Under the pieces are notes generated by a model, which was not told the origin of the DNA, searched no databases, and was given only the letters and a program-made list of their open reading frames with translations. 18,843 nt of DNA. Origin: DSWT01 sp035415725. GTDB lineage: Bacteria; Chloroflexota; Anaerolineae; B4-G1; SLSP01. The DNA lies in NCBI GenBank assembly GCA_035415725.1, contig DAOOGN010000088.1, positions 1-18,843 of the forward strand. Reading direction: 5' to 3'. Numbering within the stretch: the first letter of the stretch is position 1; each line of letters opens with the position of its first letter. A program made the position numbers and the translations under genes. Shown one piece after another: positions 6,906 through 17,200 of the stretch.

Positions 6906-9242
6906 ATGAAATTTACCGACGGCTATTGGGGCATTCGAGAAAATGTGACGCTGTACTACGCGGTTCACGTATATGACGTGGAGGTGGAACCCGACGCGCT
7001 GACGATCTACGCGCCGACGCGGCGGATAAACCATCGCGGCGACACGCTCAACCTGCCGCTGCTCACGGTGCGTTTCTCTTCGCCCATGGAAAACGTCATC
7101 CGCGTGCAGGTCTGGCATCACAAGGGCGGACGCCCGCGCAAGCCGGAATTCACGCTGTACCCGCAGCCCACGCCGGACATCGTCATCCACAATGACGAGA
7201 AAGTTGCTACGCTGACCAGCGGGAAGTTGACGGTGCACATCGAGAAGGCCGGCGACTGGAAAGTGCAGTTCAAAGACGGCGACAAAGTCATCACCGAAAG
7301 CGGCTGGCGCGCGCTCGGCATCGTGGATACTCCCGCAGGGCGCTTTATCCACGAACAACTGGCGTTGGGCGTCGGTGAGTACGTCTACGGCCTGGGCGAG
7401 CGCTTCACCCCGTTCGTCAAAAACGGCCAGGTCGTCGATCTGTGGCAGGAAGACGGTGGCACCAGCAGTGAACAGGCGTACAAGAACATCCCCCTCTACC
7501 TGACCAATCGCGGCTACGGCGTCTTCATCAACCACCCGGAGAAGGTATCCCTGGAGATCGCCTCGGAGAAGGTCGAGCGCGTGCAGTTCAGCGTGCCGGG
7601 CGAGTATCTGGACTACTTCCTCATCTACGGCCCCACCCCCAAAGCGGTGCTGGAGCGCTACACCGCCCTCACCGGACGGCCCGCGCTACCGCCGGCGTGG
7701 TCCTTTGGCCTGTGGCTGACCACGTCCTTTGTCACCAATTACGACGAGGATACCGTCACCGGCTTCATCCAGGGCATGGCCGACCGCGACCTGCCGTTGC
7801 ACGTCTTTCACTTCGACTGCTTCTGGATGAAGGCTTTTCACTGGTGCAACTTCGAGTGGGACCCCGACGTCTTCCCCGATCCGGTGGGGATGCTGCAACG
7901 ACTCAAGGCGCGCGGCCTCAAGATCTGCGTGTGGATCAACCCCTACATCGCCCAACGCTCCGCGCTCTTCGACGAAGGAATGGAGCGCGGCTACCTGCTC
8001 AAACGCCCCGACGGCTCCGTGTTCCAGTGGGACAAATGGCAGGCGGGGATGGGGCTGGTGGACTTCACCAACCCGGCAGCGTGTCGCTGGTACGGCGACA
8101 AGCTGCGTGCGCTGGTCGATATGGGCGTGGACTGCTTCAAAACCGACTTCGGCGAGCGCATCCCCACAGATGTCGTTTACTTCGACGGCTCCGACCCCAT
8201 GTTGATGCACAACTACTACACCTACCTGTACAACCAGACGGTATTCGAGGTGCTGGAAGAGAAACTCGGCCCGGGCGAGGCGACCGTCTTCGCACGCTCG
8301 GCCACGACGGGCGGGCAGCAGTTCCCCCTCCACTGGGGCGGCGACAGCACCGCCACCTTCGAGTCGATGGCCGAGAGCCTGCGCGGTGGCCTCTCGTTGG
8401 GGATGTCGGGCTTCGGCTTTTGGAGCCACGATATGGGCGGCTTCGAGCTGACGGCGTCGGCGGATGTGTACAAGCGCTGGTGCGCCTTCGGCCTGCTTTC
8501 GTCGCACAGTCGTCTGCACGGCAACAGCTCCTACCGCGTGCCCTGGCTCTTCGACGAAGTAGGGTTGAGCGGCCCCACGGCGAGTGACGTGCTGCGCTTC
8601 TTCACCAAACTCAAGTGCCGTCTGATGCCCTATCTCTTCGACGCGGCTATCGAAGCCCACGAACACGGCGCACCGATGATGCGTGCGATGCTGCTGGAGT
8701 TCCCCGCCGATCCGGGCTGCGACACGCTTGACCGACAGTATATGCTCGGCGGATCGCTGCTCGTCGCGCCGATCTTCTCGCCAGACGGCACAGTGGATTA
8801 TTACCTGCCGGAAGGCCGCTGGACGAACTTCCTCAGCAACAACGTCGTCGAGGGCGGGCACTGGGTGCGCGAAACGCACGGTTACTTGAGTCTGCCGCTG
8901 ATGGTGCGGCCCAATTCGATCATCGCGGTGGGGGCGAATGAGCAGAAACCCGATTACGACTTCGCCGACGGGGTGACGTTCCATCTCTTCGAGTTGGCAG
9001 AGGGGGCGACGGCCTCTGCGCACGTGCCGACGCTCCAAGGCAAGACTGCCCTTACCGTCACCGCGACGCGCGCCGGGAAGCAGATTCGCGTTCAGGTCAA
9101 AGGTGCGCCCAGGTCGTGGTCTGTCATCCTGCGGAACGTCGCCGCCATGCAATCCGTGGCCGGCGGGACGGCCCAGGCCGAAGCGCAGGGCATGCGCATC
9201 ATCCCAGATATGAAGGCCGGGGCGATCACCATTCAGCTATGA
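6906..9242 (+). CDS. yicI: GH31 alpha-xylosidase, YicI type
   Basis: Glycoside hydrolase family 31 enzyme that removes alpha-xylosyl residues from the non-reducing end of isoprimeverose-type sugars, with retaining chemistry; no signal peptide, so cytosolic. At 778 aa it matches E. coli YicI (772 aa). The nucleophile region is CFKTDFGERIP with Asp414 (Asp416 in YicI), and the acid/base is Asp480 in LHWGGDS (Asp482 in YicI). Long stretches such as LPPAWSFGLWLTTSF, HVFHFDCFWMKAF and KICVWINPYI agree with the E. coli protein as I remember it. Domain order is N-terminal beta-sandwich (about 1-250), (beta/alpha)8 barrel (about 260-600) and C-terminal beta domains. AGGAGG (6893-6898) fixes the start. 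It is followed by a hairpin terminator. The imported substrate would be a xylo-oligosaccharide; no transporter is in the window. General alpha-glucosidase activity is the main alternative. Confidence 0.95.
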   Translation: MKFTDGYWGIRENVTLYYAVHVYDVEVEPDALTIYAPTRRINHRGDTLNLPLLTVRFSSPMENVIRVQVWHHKGGRPRKPEFTLYPQPTPDIVIHNDEKVATLTSGKLTVHIEKAGDWKVQFKDGDKVITESGWRALGIVDTPAGRFIHEQLALGVGEYVYGLGERFTPFVKNGQVVDLWQEDGGTSSEQAYKNIPLYLTNRGYGVFINHPEKVSLEIASEKVERVQFSVPGEYLDYFLIYGPTPKAVLERYTALTGRPALPPAWSFGLWLTTSFVTNYDEDTVTGFIQGMADRDLPLHVFHFDCFWMKAFHWCNFEWDPDVFPDPVGMLQRLKARGLKICVWINPYIAQRSALFDEGMERGYLLKRPDGSVFQWDKWQAGMGLVDFTNPAACRWYGDKLRALVDMGVDCFKTDFGERIPTDVVYFDGSDPMLMHNYYTYLYNQTVFEVLEEKLGPGEATVFARSATTGGQQFPLHWGGDSTATFESMAESLRGGLSLGMSGFGFWSHDMGGFELTASADVYKRWCAFGLLSSHSRLHGNSSYRVPWLFDEVGLSGPTASDVLRFFTKLKCRLMPYLFDAAIEAHEHGAPMMRAMLLEFPADPGCDTLDRQYMLGGSLLVAPIFSPDGTVDYYLPEGRWTNFLSNNVVEGGHWVRETHGYLSLPLMVRPNSIIAVGANEQKPDYDFADGVTFHLFELAEGATASAHVPTLQGKTALTVTATRAGKQIRVQVKGAPRSWSVILRNVAAMQSVAGGTAQAEAQGMRIIPDMKAGAITIQL

Positions 9243-9301
9243 CTTGATGGCCTCGGTTTTGAGCCTTCAACGTATTAAACGCACCCGGCTGCATTTCAAT
9301 T

Positions 9302-9331
9302 GGGACGCACTTTGTTGCCAAAGTGCGTCCC
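9302..9331 (+). terminator. Hairpin terminator after yicI
   Basis: GGGACGCACTTTG and CAAAGTGCGTCCC form a perfect 13-bp stem around the four-base loop TTGC, followed by GCTTTAT. The tail is short in T but the stem is strong. It lies 60 bases past the yicI stop and separates that gene from the next promoter. Confidence 0.75.
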
Positions 9332-9344
9332 GCTTTATCAATCA

Positions 9345-9373
9345 TTGCAGTCAAGCGGCGTCTAGGGTATACT
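9345..9373 (+). promoter_or_regulatory. Candidate promoter of the small-protein/TumE/methyltransferase operon
   Basis: TATACT (9368-9373) is one base from consensus; 17 bases upstream is a weak -35, TTGCAG (9345-9350). If used, the transcript would start near 9380 and carry the whole palindromic element (9421-9544) in a leader of about 170 bases. A second AT-rich site, TATAAA at 9411-9416, lies directly left of the element. Confidence 0.4.
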
Positions 9374-9420
9374 AAGAGCAGCATAGGCAAGTGTGTACGG
9401 TTAGCACCATTATAAACAAT

Positions 9421-9544
9421 TAGGACTTACGCGAATTTCCGTGTGTAGTGACGGCTTCAGCCGTTCTTAGCTCCTAAGAGACGCCTGAAGGCGTCACTAC
9501 AAATCCTCCGCCGCTTGATTCGAGCCAGACTTGCGTAAGTCCTG
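9421..9544. mobile_element. MITE-like palindromic element
   Basis: Perfect 11-bp terminal inverted repeats, AGGACTTACGC (9422-9432) and GCGTAAGTCCT (9533-9543). Inside, 9445-9470 pairs with 9474-9500 as one long hairpin (24 of 26 pairs, one bulged G at 9480). Each arm also holds its own small palindrome (ACGGCTTCAGCCGT and ACGCCTGAAGGCGT). CAAT occurs on both sides (9417-9420 and 9545-9548), a possible 4-bp target duplication. There is no coding capacity, so it would need a transposase elsewhere. It ends four bases before the next start codon. Confidence 0.75.
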
Positions 9545-9548
9545 CAAT

Positions 9549-9878
9549 ATGAAAGTGTCATTAAAAGAGCACATCGCGTACAGAAGTAATGTGAGGGAAA
9601 AGATAGAACTACAAGCCCTGATCCGTGAAATCCATTGGCTCGAACGGCCATTGCATGCTTTTGAAGATAAGTATAGTCTGCTGTCTTATGACTTCCACCA
9701 GGCATTTCAGGCCGGGGAGTTGGCCGAGTTTGACGATGTGGATTTGCCGCAATTCCATGATTTTCTGGAATGGGCCGGCCTGTACGAAATCTGGCAGCGG
9801 CGGAAACAGCGTTATCACGAATTCATGCAACAGCGTTCCCCCGTAGAACAATTGCGCTATGCCCTGGTTCCTGCTTGA
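9549..9878 (+). CDS. Small helical protein, putative antitoxin partner of the TumE-like gene
   Basis: A 109-aa charged, apparently all-helical protein with no signal peptide. Residues 20-40 are rich in alternating Leu/Ile/Glu (IELQALIREIHWLERPLHAF), suggesting a helix hairpin or coiled coil, followed by a FQAGELAEFDD segment and FLEWAGLYEIWQRRKQRYHEF. I do not recognise a named family, but the 'F..GEL...D..EWAGLYE' style is what I would expect for helical partners found next to TumE/DUF6516 proteins. The ATG at 9549 is chosen over an upstream TTG at 9531, which lies in the mobile element. There is no good ribosome site before it because the element ends four bases upstream. The next gene begins nine bases after its stop. 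The antitoxin role rests on position and size only. Confidence 0.6.
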   Translation: MKVSLKEHIAYRSNVREKIELQALIREIHWLERPLHAFEDKYSLLSYDFHQAFQAGELAEFDDVDLPQFHDFLEWAGLYEIWQRRKQRYHEFMQQRSPVEQLRYALVPA

Positions 9879-9887
9879 GGAAACAGT

Positions 9888-10319
9888 ATGTTGCAGCGCG
9901 ATCAATACGAGACATTGGTTTACACACTACCAACACGGTATCGTGCTATTCGGATGAGTACCCTGGTCCTGTCGCCGCCAGAGTTGGATACTGCCCGGCT
10001 GACAGGTCTGTTGACTTTTGGCGAAGACTTGGTGTTATGTATGTACGAAATGTTGGACTTTCAAGAAGGAATCATCACCGCTTATCGTTATGAGGTGTCA
10101 CATTGCGTTCCGCCCTTCGTTGAAACCCCTTTGCCAGACGCCGAGATATACTGTCGCGCCCATTACACGGATAAGAACAAGCTGTACTGGTATGATTCGT
10201 GGCCGCACCATAAGCACATCCCGCCCGACATAAAACATCACCGTATCCCCGCGCCGGAACTCTCCTTTACGGAGCCGAATCTGCCGTTCCTGATCCACGA
10301 GATTGAAGCATTAGCATGA
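9888..10319 (+). CDS. TumE/DUF6516-like protein, putative toxin
   Basis: A 143-aa protein whose C-terminal half carries the pattern I associate with TumE-type (DUF6516) proteins: AYRYEVSH, then YTDKNKLYWYDSWPHHKHIPP and HHRIPAPELSF, i.e. an aromatic/Asp segment followed by PHHKH and a second His pair, ending in a short helix FLIHEIEAL. TumE proteins are toxins of two-gene toxin-antitoxin modules in the cytosol; the chemistry is not apparent from this sequence. The ribosome site GAGG (9877-9880) overlaps the stop of the upstream small gene, so the two are translationally linked. Its own stop overlaps the start of the methyltransferase gene (ATGA at 10316). The N-terminal half (YETLVYTLPTRYRAIRMSTLVL) looks like beta strands. 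An ordinary hypothetical protein of similar fold remains possible. Confidence 0.62.
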   Translation: MLQRDQYETLVYTLPTRYRAIRMSTLVLSPPELDTARLTGLLTFGEDLVLCMYEMLDFQEGIITAYRYEVSHCVPPFVETPLPDAEIYCRAHYTDKNKLYWYDSWPHHKHIPPDIKHHRIPAPELSFTEPNLPFLIHEIEALA

Positions 10320-11140
10320 TTACCTCGCTCAAGAACGACAAAATCAAACTCGTGCGCGCCCTGGCGGAACAGCGGCATGAGCGGAACAAGGAAAAGCTGT
10401 TCTTCATCGAGGGCGTTGCGGCCATTCGCGCCGCGTATCTGTACAACTGGGATGTGCGCTGGCTCCTCTACTGTCCTGAAGTCGAACATACGGACTGGGG
10501 CCTGGAGATCATCGCGCAGACGCCGCCGGAGGCGTGCCTGGAAGTGAACGAGTACGTGCTGACGCAACTCAGCGACCGCGAGATGGCCTCGGAGCTGCTG
10601 GCTGTCGTCGCGCAGCGCCCCGACGACCTGGCGCGCATTCCCCTCAAAGACGATTTGCTGGTGCTGCTGTTGGATCGTCCGGGCAGTCCTGGCAACCTGG
10701 GCAGCACGATCCGCTCTGCCGACGCCCTGGGCGCGGATGCCGTCATCATCACCGGGCATGCGGCGGACCTGTATGATCCCAAGACGGTGCGTGCCGGTAT
10801 CGGATCGTTGTTCGCACTGCCCGTACTGCGCGTGGCGGAGCATAACGCTTTGGAGGCATGGCTGGCGACGGCGCGCGCGACGTTAGGACATGTGCAGGTC
10901 GTCGCTACCAGCTCGCACGCCACCGTTCCGCTTTACGAACACGATCTCACCGGCCCCACCGTGGTCGCCATCGGCAACGAGACCGTGGGTCTCAGCTATT
11001 ACTTCGAGACGCTATGCGCTGCCTACGTCACCATCCCGATGTACGGCTCGGCTACCTCGTTCAATGCTTCGGTGGCGGCCTCAATTTTCCTCTACGAAGC
11101 GCGGCGGCAACGCGCGCAAAGTGCCTCGCCTATGCGCTGA
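10316..11140 (+). CDS. SpoU/TrmH-family RNA 2'-O-methyltransferase
   Basis: Transfers methyl from S-adenosylmethionine to a ribose 2'-OH in rRNA or tRNA, acting as a dimer with a knotted SPOUT fold. Of 274 aa, residues 1-100 form an L30e-like substrate-binding region (KLFFIEGVAAIRAA). The SPOUT core shows motif 1 PGNLGSTIRSADALG (Asn127, Arg133), motif 2 AIGNETVGLS (Asn221, Glu222) and motif 3 IPMYGSATSFNASVAASIFLYE (Ser248, Asn250). Motif 2 usually reads GNEGEGL or close to it; here Thr-Val replace the middle residues, and motif 3 has Phe where Leu is common. It starts inside the stop codon of the TumE-like gene (four-base overlap), so translation is coupled. The target nucleotide cannot be assigned. 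It could be an ordinary housekeeping enzyme that happens to share the operon. Confidence 0.9.
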   Translation: MITSLKNDKIKLVRALAEQRHERNKEKLFFIEGVAAIRAAYLYNWDVRWLLYCPEVEHTDWGLEIIAQTPPEACLEVNEYVLTQLSDREMASELLAVVAQRPDDLARIPLKDDLLVLLLDRPGSPGNLGSTIRSADALGADAVIITGHAADLYDPKTVRAGIGSLFALPVLRVAEHNALEAWLATARATLGHVQVVATSSHATVPLYEHDLTGPTVVAIGNETVGLSYYFETLCAAYVTIPMYGSATSFNASVAASIFLYEARRQRAQSASPMR

Positions 11141-11206
11141 TGTACAGAAATTTGGTCAGCAGATTTTTATGGCATGATCCACTCAACACTTTCTAGGAGG
11201 TATACG

Positions 11207-14200
11207 ATGAAAGCACATTGGCTCGCGTTATTGCTGGGTATAGTATGGGGCGTCAGCAGTTGTACTTCGGCTGCTCCTTCTACACCGTCTCCACAATCGC
11301 CGGCGGCGACAGCGACCGCCACAGCCATACTGGCGTTGCCATCTCCGCCAACGGCCACTCTAACGACAACCGTCAAACCGCCATCGCCGCCGACCACAGC
11401 GCCGACGCCAACCGCTGAACCAACGCAAGCGCCCGCCACAGTCGCCGGCAAATCGGAAGTGACGGCGCAACGCACCGCCGACAGCGCCACCTTCGACCTG
11501 GGCGACGGGCGCTATATGGTCGTGCAAGATTCGCACCCGATGCACTACCAGGACGCCAACGGCGCGTGGCAGCGCATTGACCCCACTTTTGCCGCCGTCG
11601 AGAACGGCTGGATCAACACGACCAATGCGCTGCACACCGGCCTGTCGCCGCGCAGCAGCAAGGCCAACCTCACGGTGAACCAATCCGGCCTGGGCTGGGA
11701 ACCACGCGCGTTGGAAGCCGTGGACGCCGCCGGGCAGACCACATCCCTGGCAACACTGCTGGCCGATGGAGACGCCATCACCGGCACGCTCAGCGCCGAT
11801 GCACGCAGCGTGACCTACGCCGGCAGTTGGAGCGATCCCGCGCTGCAAGACCGTTGGGAAAGCGGTTATGGGCAGGCGGCGTACAGCCTGCGAATAGCCG
11901 CCTTCCCCTTTACTTCCCCGCCATCGGGGGGAAACCTTGAGTTGCATGTCACCCTGCATCTCTTCCCCGGTACGCAGCTTCAGATCAACGGCCGGCCGCT
12001 TGATCCGGCGGAGCTGCCGCTGGAAACCCGCGACGATCTGGCCTTTGTGAACTCGCAGGGTGAGACGCTCTGGCTGCACTCCCCGTCGGCTTACGAGGAA
12101 GGCAACCCTGCCGCGCGCATCGAGGGCGGCTACACCCTGGCCGCCGGCGCCGATGCCAGCACAGTCGAACTGGCGGCGCGCATCCCCTGCGAGTGGCTCA
12201 CCGCCGCCGACCGCCAGTATCCGGTCGTGCTCGATCCGGTGTTCCAGGTGCGCACCGGCATGGTCGTCCGGCGCGCCCGGTATCACAATGACGGGAGCTT
12301 TTGGGCCAACGACGCCGTGACCACGCCAGAACTGGGGCAGTTCCTCGACGGCGTGGCGCGCATCATGGTCAAATTCGACCTGCCGATAATGCCGCCCAAA
12401 ACGGTCATCAACAATGCCTACCTAGTGCTGGCGCCAACCGACATCAACTACACCACACGCAACACTATGGCCGCAGGTGCGGCAGCTTACGCCTTGAGCA
12501 ACGATACCTGGATCAGCAGCGGCTCCACGCCGCCGCAGTATGAGGCCACCGCGCTCTCCATCATCGGCGACCCCACGCTCTCCTACAGCCGGGGCGACCT
12601 GGAAAGCTTCGACTCGGTGACATGGGACGTGACGGCGCTGGCACAGGACTGGGCGCCGACGGCCATGAATCCGACCGGCACGAATCACGGCGTCATCGTG
12701 CGCCAGACGACCGAGTTTTGCAGCGATTGGTCGCGCCCGGATTGCGGCGGGTTCTACGTCGCGGATCAATTCACCAAAGACGACCTGCGCGACGTCGAGG
12801 ATTTTTACACTGGGGAAACGAGCGAGTACATCCGCCCGCCGCGCGGCGGCATCCGGCTGGTGGTGATCTATTCAGGGCCTCCCCTGGACGAAGGGCAATT
12901 GATCACCGGCCTCGCCGGCGGCCTGAGCAATCCCCGCAGCGATGATCCCTACTTCCACGTAGATCACGAGTACCGGCTACAAGCCCTGCCGGGTCACTGG
13001 CAGGCGGCGGTGGCGCGCGGCCTGGGCGGCACCTTCGGGCCAAACCCGCCGACGAATTATAACGACCTGTACGGTCAAAACCTGGGCGGCAGCGTGCTGC
13101 TGGACCTCTACGACACGACGGATACGGCGCAGACGATGGATCCGCCTCAAGCCGGAGGCTTGAGCTACATCCTCTTGAACGGGCGTAGCGCGGTGGGCCA
13201 ACAATACCGGCTCCGCGTCCCACCCAATACCACCAACGCCCCATCCAACGGCTACGACATCCGCCTGGTCAGTGAGAAAGCCAACCTCACCGTTCCCCTC
13301 AACAGTAGCTCCGTGATCACCTATTACTGGGATGGCGAAGGCTTCGATACCCACGACCCGCTGGCTCTGTGGAACATCAATTTACCCGCCGGGAGCCATG
13401 CCCGCGTGGACATTGACATCCTGGGGCACAATCACAGGGATAACGGGAGAAATCCCATTCCGGGCACCTACGACTACGCGCGCGGCTTTGCAGGGCAGTT
13501 GTATCTCTCTGATCAGGCTTACCGGGGCGCGAGCGGCGTCTTCAGGCCGGTGAAGAGCAACGTCAATCCAACCGATACGGCCATTCCCGAAGGCAGCGTG
13601 CGGCTGACCAGCGGCACCTTTACCGCCAGTTCCGTCCCTTACGCGCTGGCGCTGACTTACCTGGGACCGCAATTGACGGTCTATTCGTGCATTGCCGGCG
13701 CCCCCGAATTTTGTTCGTCGATTGTTACCGATCTCAAATTCACCTACCGTGTGCGCATCACGGCCTGCTCCGGCGACACGTTCCCCACGCGCAGCGGCGT
13801 CTGCCAGCAGATCAAGTGTCCTACGACCGCCTTCCCACCTGCCGGGCGTGTCGCCAACGTTATGGGGATGCAGTTGTGGAGTGAGAACGGCTGGACCGGT
13901 GGCGTGAACAACGACGGCCCCGCGCCCCTGATCGGCGATATGGGTGACGTAGCCCCGACAGTGGCCGTCGTCGGCGGCAAGATCACCTATGACGCCAGCG
14001 CGTTCACGATGGACGCCGACAGTGAAGTGATGCTGGTCAACTGCGGCACGCTGGCCGCGCCCACGAACCCCATCGGCAATAACTCTTTCAGCGTGTACGC
14101 CAACACGGCTATGGAAAGCCAGGAGTGGTACGACGAATCGTGGATTGAGCCAACCACCGCGCAAAGCGCCAGCACCTTCAACCCGTGGCGCACGGAGGAT

Positions 14201-17200
14201 GTGGCCGACACGAGCGGCGGAGCGGCGCCCCACGTTGACCCGATTATGGGTCTGGTACGGAATTCGGTCACGTTGCTGCGGCGGACGGGCAACGATCTCA
14301 ACTTCACAGTGTCCTACTCGACCGATTACCGGGGCTGGCCGGCGCTGCAAAGCACGGTGGCGCAAATAGGCGCGAGCAATCCGCCGACAGTGGCGGGTAC
14401 GCTGATCCTGACCCTGGGCGAGACTTTCAGCATGGATACGACGCCCGCCGGGGACAAAGATCAGGCGCGCACCTTCGAGCTGGTGCGCGCCAGCGCGGCG
14501 ACGATCACGCAGCCGGACTCCCTGGGCGGGGCCAGCAAGCCGGTGCAGGCAGTGCTCCTGGGGATGGGACAAAAGATTCCTAGCGATCCGGCGCAAATCT
14601 GCATCAGCAATGGCAGCGGGTGCGTGGATTTGCGCGCGCTTGACGACACGCCCGCCGACCGGCTCGCGCCCAAGCGCCAATGGCAGATGCCAGACGTCCA
14701 CATCTCCGGCCAGCCGGGGATGGTGGTGATGAGCACACCGGGCAACTTGCAGGTGTACAGCGTGGATCATCCCTATATGCCGGCGGGGCCGCAGGATGTC
14801 GGCGGACAGTACAGCTTCGACACCTTCGGCGCAGGCGTCACCGTAGAAATGGAGCCATGTGCGCCGGGAGAACCGGCGGTGACGGTCATTCGCGGCGAGA
14901 CGCGCATGACGATGCCCAACATCGGCGACGGCAGCAATCCCGATGGCGTCATCGCCGCCTCGTTCAAGCTGTGCCAGACCAAACTGCGCAGCGTGAGTTT
15001 CCAGTTCCACTCGCCGGTGGGCCTCCCCATCGGGAGCAGCGGCCTCTTTGTCACCGGGATGACCGGCCAGGTGGACCTGTCCCCCAACTACACGCAGATC
15101 CACTTCACGCTGGATTTCCAGGCAGCGCAAGGCGGCGACGGCGGCCTGATGAAAGGCAGCGGCTCGGTCCTGATTGACACGCGCGGCTACTTCGAGTTCT
15201 CCGGCGCGGGCAAAATCCTGGGCGTGCTGGATGCCTCCGGCAAACTGTGGGTCGCCTGGAACCCGCTCGACATCGGCTTTGAGATGAACGTGGGCTACTC
15301 GGACTGGCTGACCGGCATGGCGCGGGCGCATATGTGGGAAGGGCAGGGCTGGCAGCATCGCTATCCCTGGCTGCCCGACAATGACGAGCGGCACATCGCG
15401 GCGCAAATTGCCGCGACCATCTCCATCGAAGAGGGCGCCGCGTTCAGTTGGTGGTTCATTGACATCCCGCCGTGGGACGTGGACTTCGGCATCGAGGTGG
15501 CGTTCGGCCAGTTCTGCACGAACAGCAGTTGCACCGGCTACGAGTGGGGCGTCAAAGGCAAATTCACCATTGTCGGCTACGACGTGGGGCTGTACTACGG
15601 TTTCGACGACGGCTTCGACTTCATCCTCGGCAACGACGGCAACGTGCTGATCGATCAGTACGGCGGCGCGACGGCCATGCGCGCCGCAGCGGCCGGCGGC
15701 GTGTCCGTGCGCCAGGCGGCCCTGGCCGTCAACGGCGTCGCCACCGAGACTTTCAACGTCAGTGCGGACGCGGAGAATCTACTCTTCGCGCTCGGCTGGC
15801 AGGCCGGCGCGCCGCAAGTCACCATCCTCGACCCGAACGGCGTAGACGCCGCCACCGGCGCGACGTACACGGTGGCGATCAGCGAGACGGCCTACAACCG
15901 TTTGATCGGGATAAAGCTTAAGCAGCCGACGCCGGGGATGTGGCGCGCCGTCCTCAGCAATCTGACGGGGCAGGAACACTACAAATTCGTCTACCTGGCG
16001 AACAAAGGCGCGCCCGGTACGGCGGCTAACCCCGGCAAATTCCTGACCCCCAGCGCCGTTGGGGACAACGCCACCGGCGTCTACACCATCACCTGGATCG
16101 TGCCGCCCGGCACGCCCCCCAGCGCCACCATCAGCCTGAATTACACCCGCTACTACCGGGTTCACGAGGGGCTGCCGCACTGGGAAGCCGTTGACAAGGT
16201 GACGGACGTGCCCATCGTCAAAAACCTGCCGTTCAACACCGGGGCCTACGTCTGGGATACGTCATGGCTGCAAAACGGCCATTACGCGATCCGCGCCATC
16301 GTGGATGATGGCGTCAACGCCATCCCGACCAGGCCCTACGATCCCCAAGACTCGTGCCAGACGCGCGACGAGTTGCCGAGCGCGCGAGCGTTTGATACGC
16401 AGCGTTTCCCCGGTATCAGCAGCTTCAGTTCATTCACCATACCCTATTTCACATCGGCCGGCCTGGTCGTCATCAGCGACACCGTCGCGCCGGCCGCGCC
16501 CATCAGCCTGACTTTGAAAGGGGTGGATAGCGCGATTCTGGCGCGCTGGGCCCCTTCACCGGAGAAGGATGTGGCGGGATACCTGGTGCGCTGGGGACTG
16601 ATGCGGCTGTCGGGGATGCCTATCCAGTGGCACTGGGTAGATTACAACGAAATGCGCGTGCCGGCTGCGGCTGCGCCTACCGTGCGGTTAGGGGGCCTGA
16701 GCAATGACGATCCAGGGATGATTCATCGCTACGCGGTCGAGGTCAGCGCCATTGATGTCAACGACAATGTCAGCGCGGCCTCGCCCATCGTCGCCGCCCA
16801 GCCCACCGGCGACGCGATGTCCCAGGTGCCCTCCGCGCCGGTAGGTTTGAAGCTGGGGCGCATCACGTCATCCTGTATGTTCAGGCAGTGTGCCAGCACC
16901 GTACATCTGTCGTGGTCGCCGGGAAGTGGGCCGACGCCGGCCAGCTATCGCCTGATTTACACCCGCCTGTCGCCCAGCGTGGCCGTCGCCTACACCGAAA
17001 CCACAGGCACCGCGCTGACCCTGGGCCTGACCACCGGTGCAACGTACAGCGTCACCGTGAGCGCGGCCAACAGCGAAGGCTGGCGCAGTGGCGCCAGCGC
17101 GGGCGTCCAGTTCATAGTTACGCATGGCGTGGACGGCGACGGCGACGGGTTGCCGGACGATTGGGAAATGGTCAACACGTCCTCCTTAAAGCCCGTCATT

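Noticed and set aside
7686..9152. 488-codon open frame on the minus strand
   Set aside because: Mirror frame of yicI, which is a clear GH31 gene with both catalytic residues; the antisense translation has no domain signature.
13382..15406. Long 674-codon open frame on the minus strand
   Set aside because: It lies entirely inside the giant lipoprotein gene, has an Arg/His/Ala-rich composition typical of antisense frames in GC-rich DNA, and shows no recognisable motifs or ribosome site.
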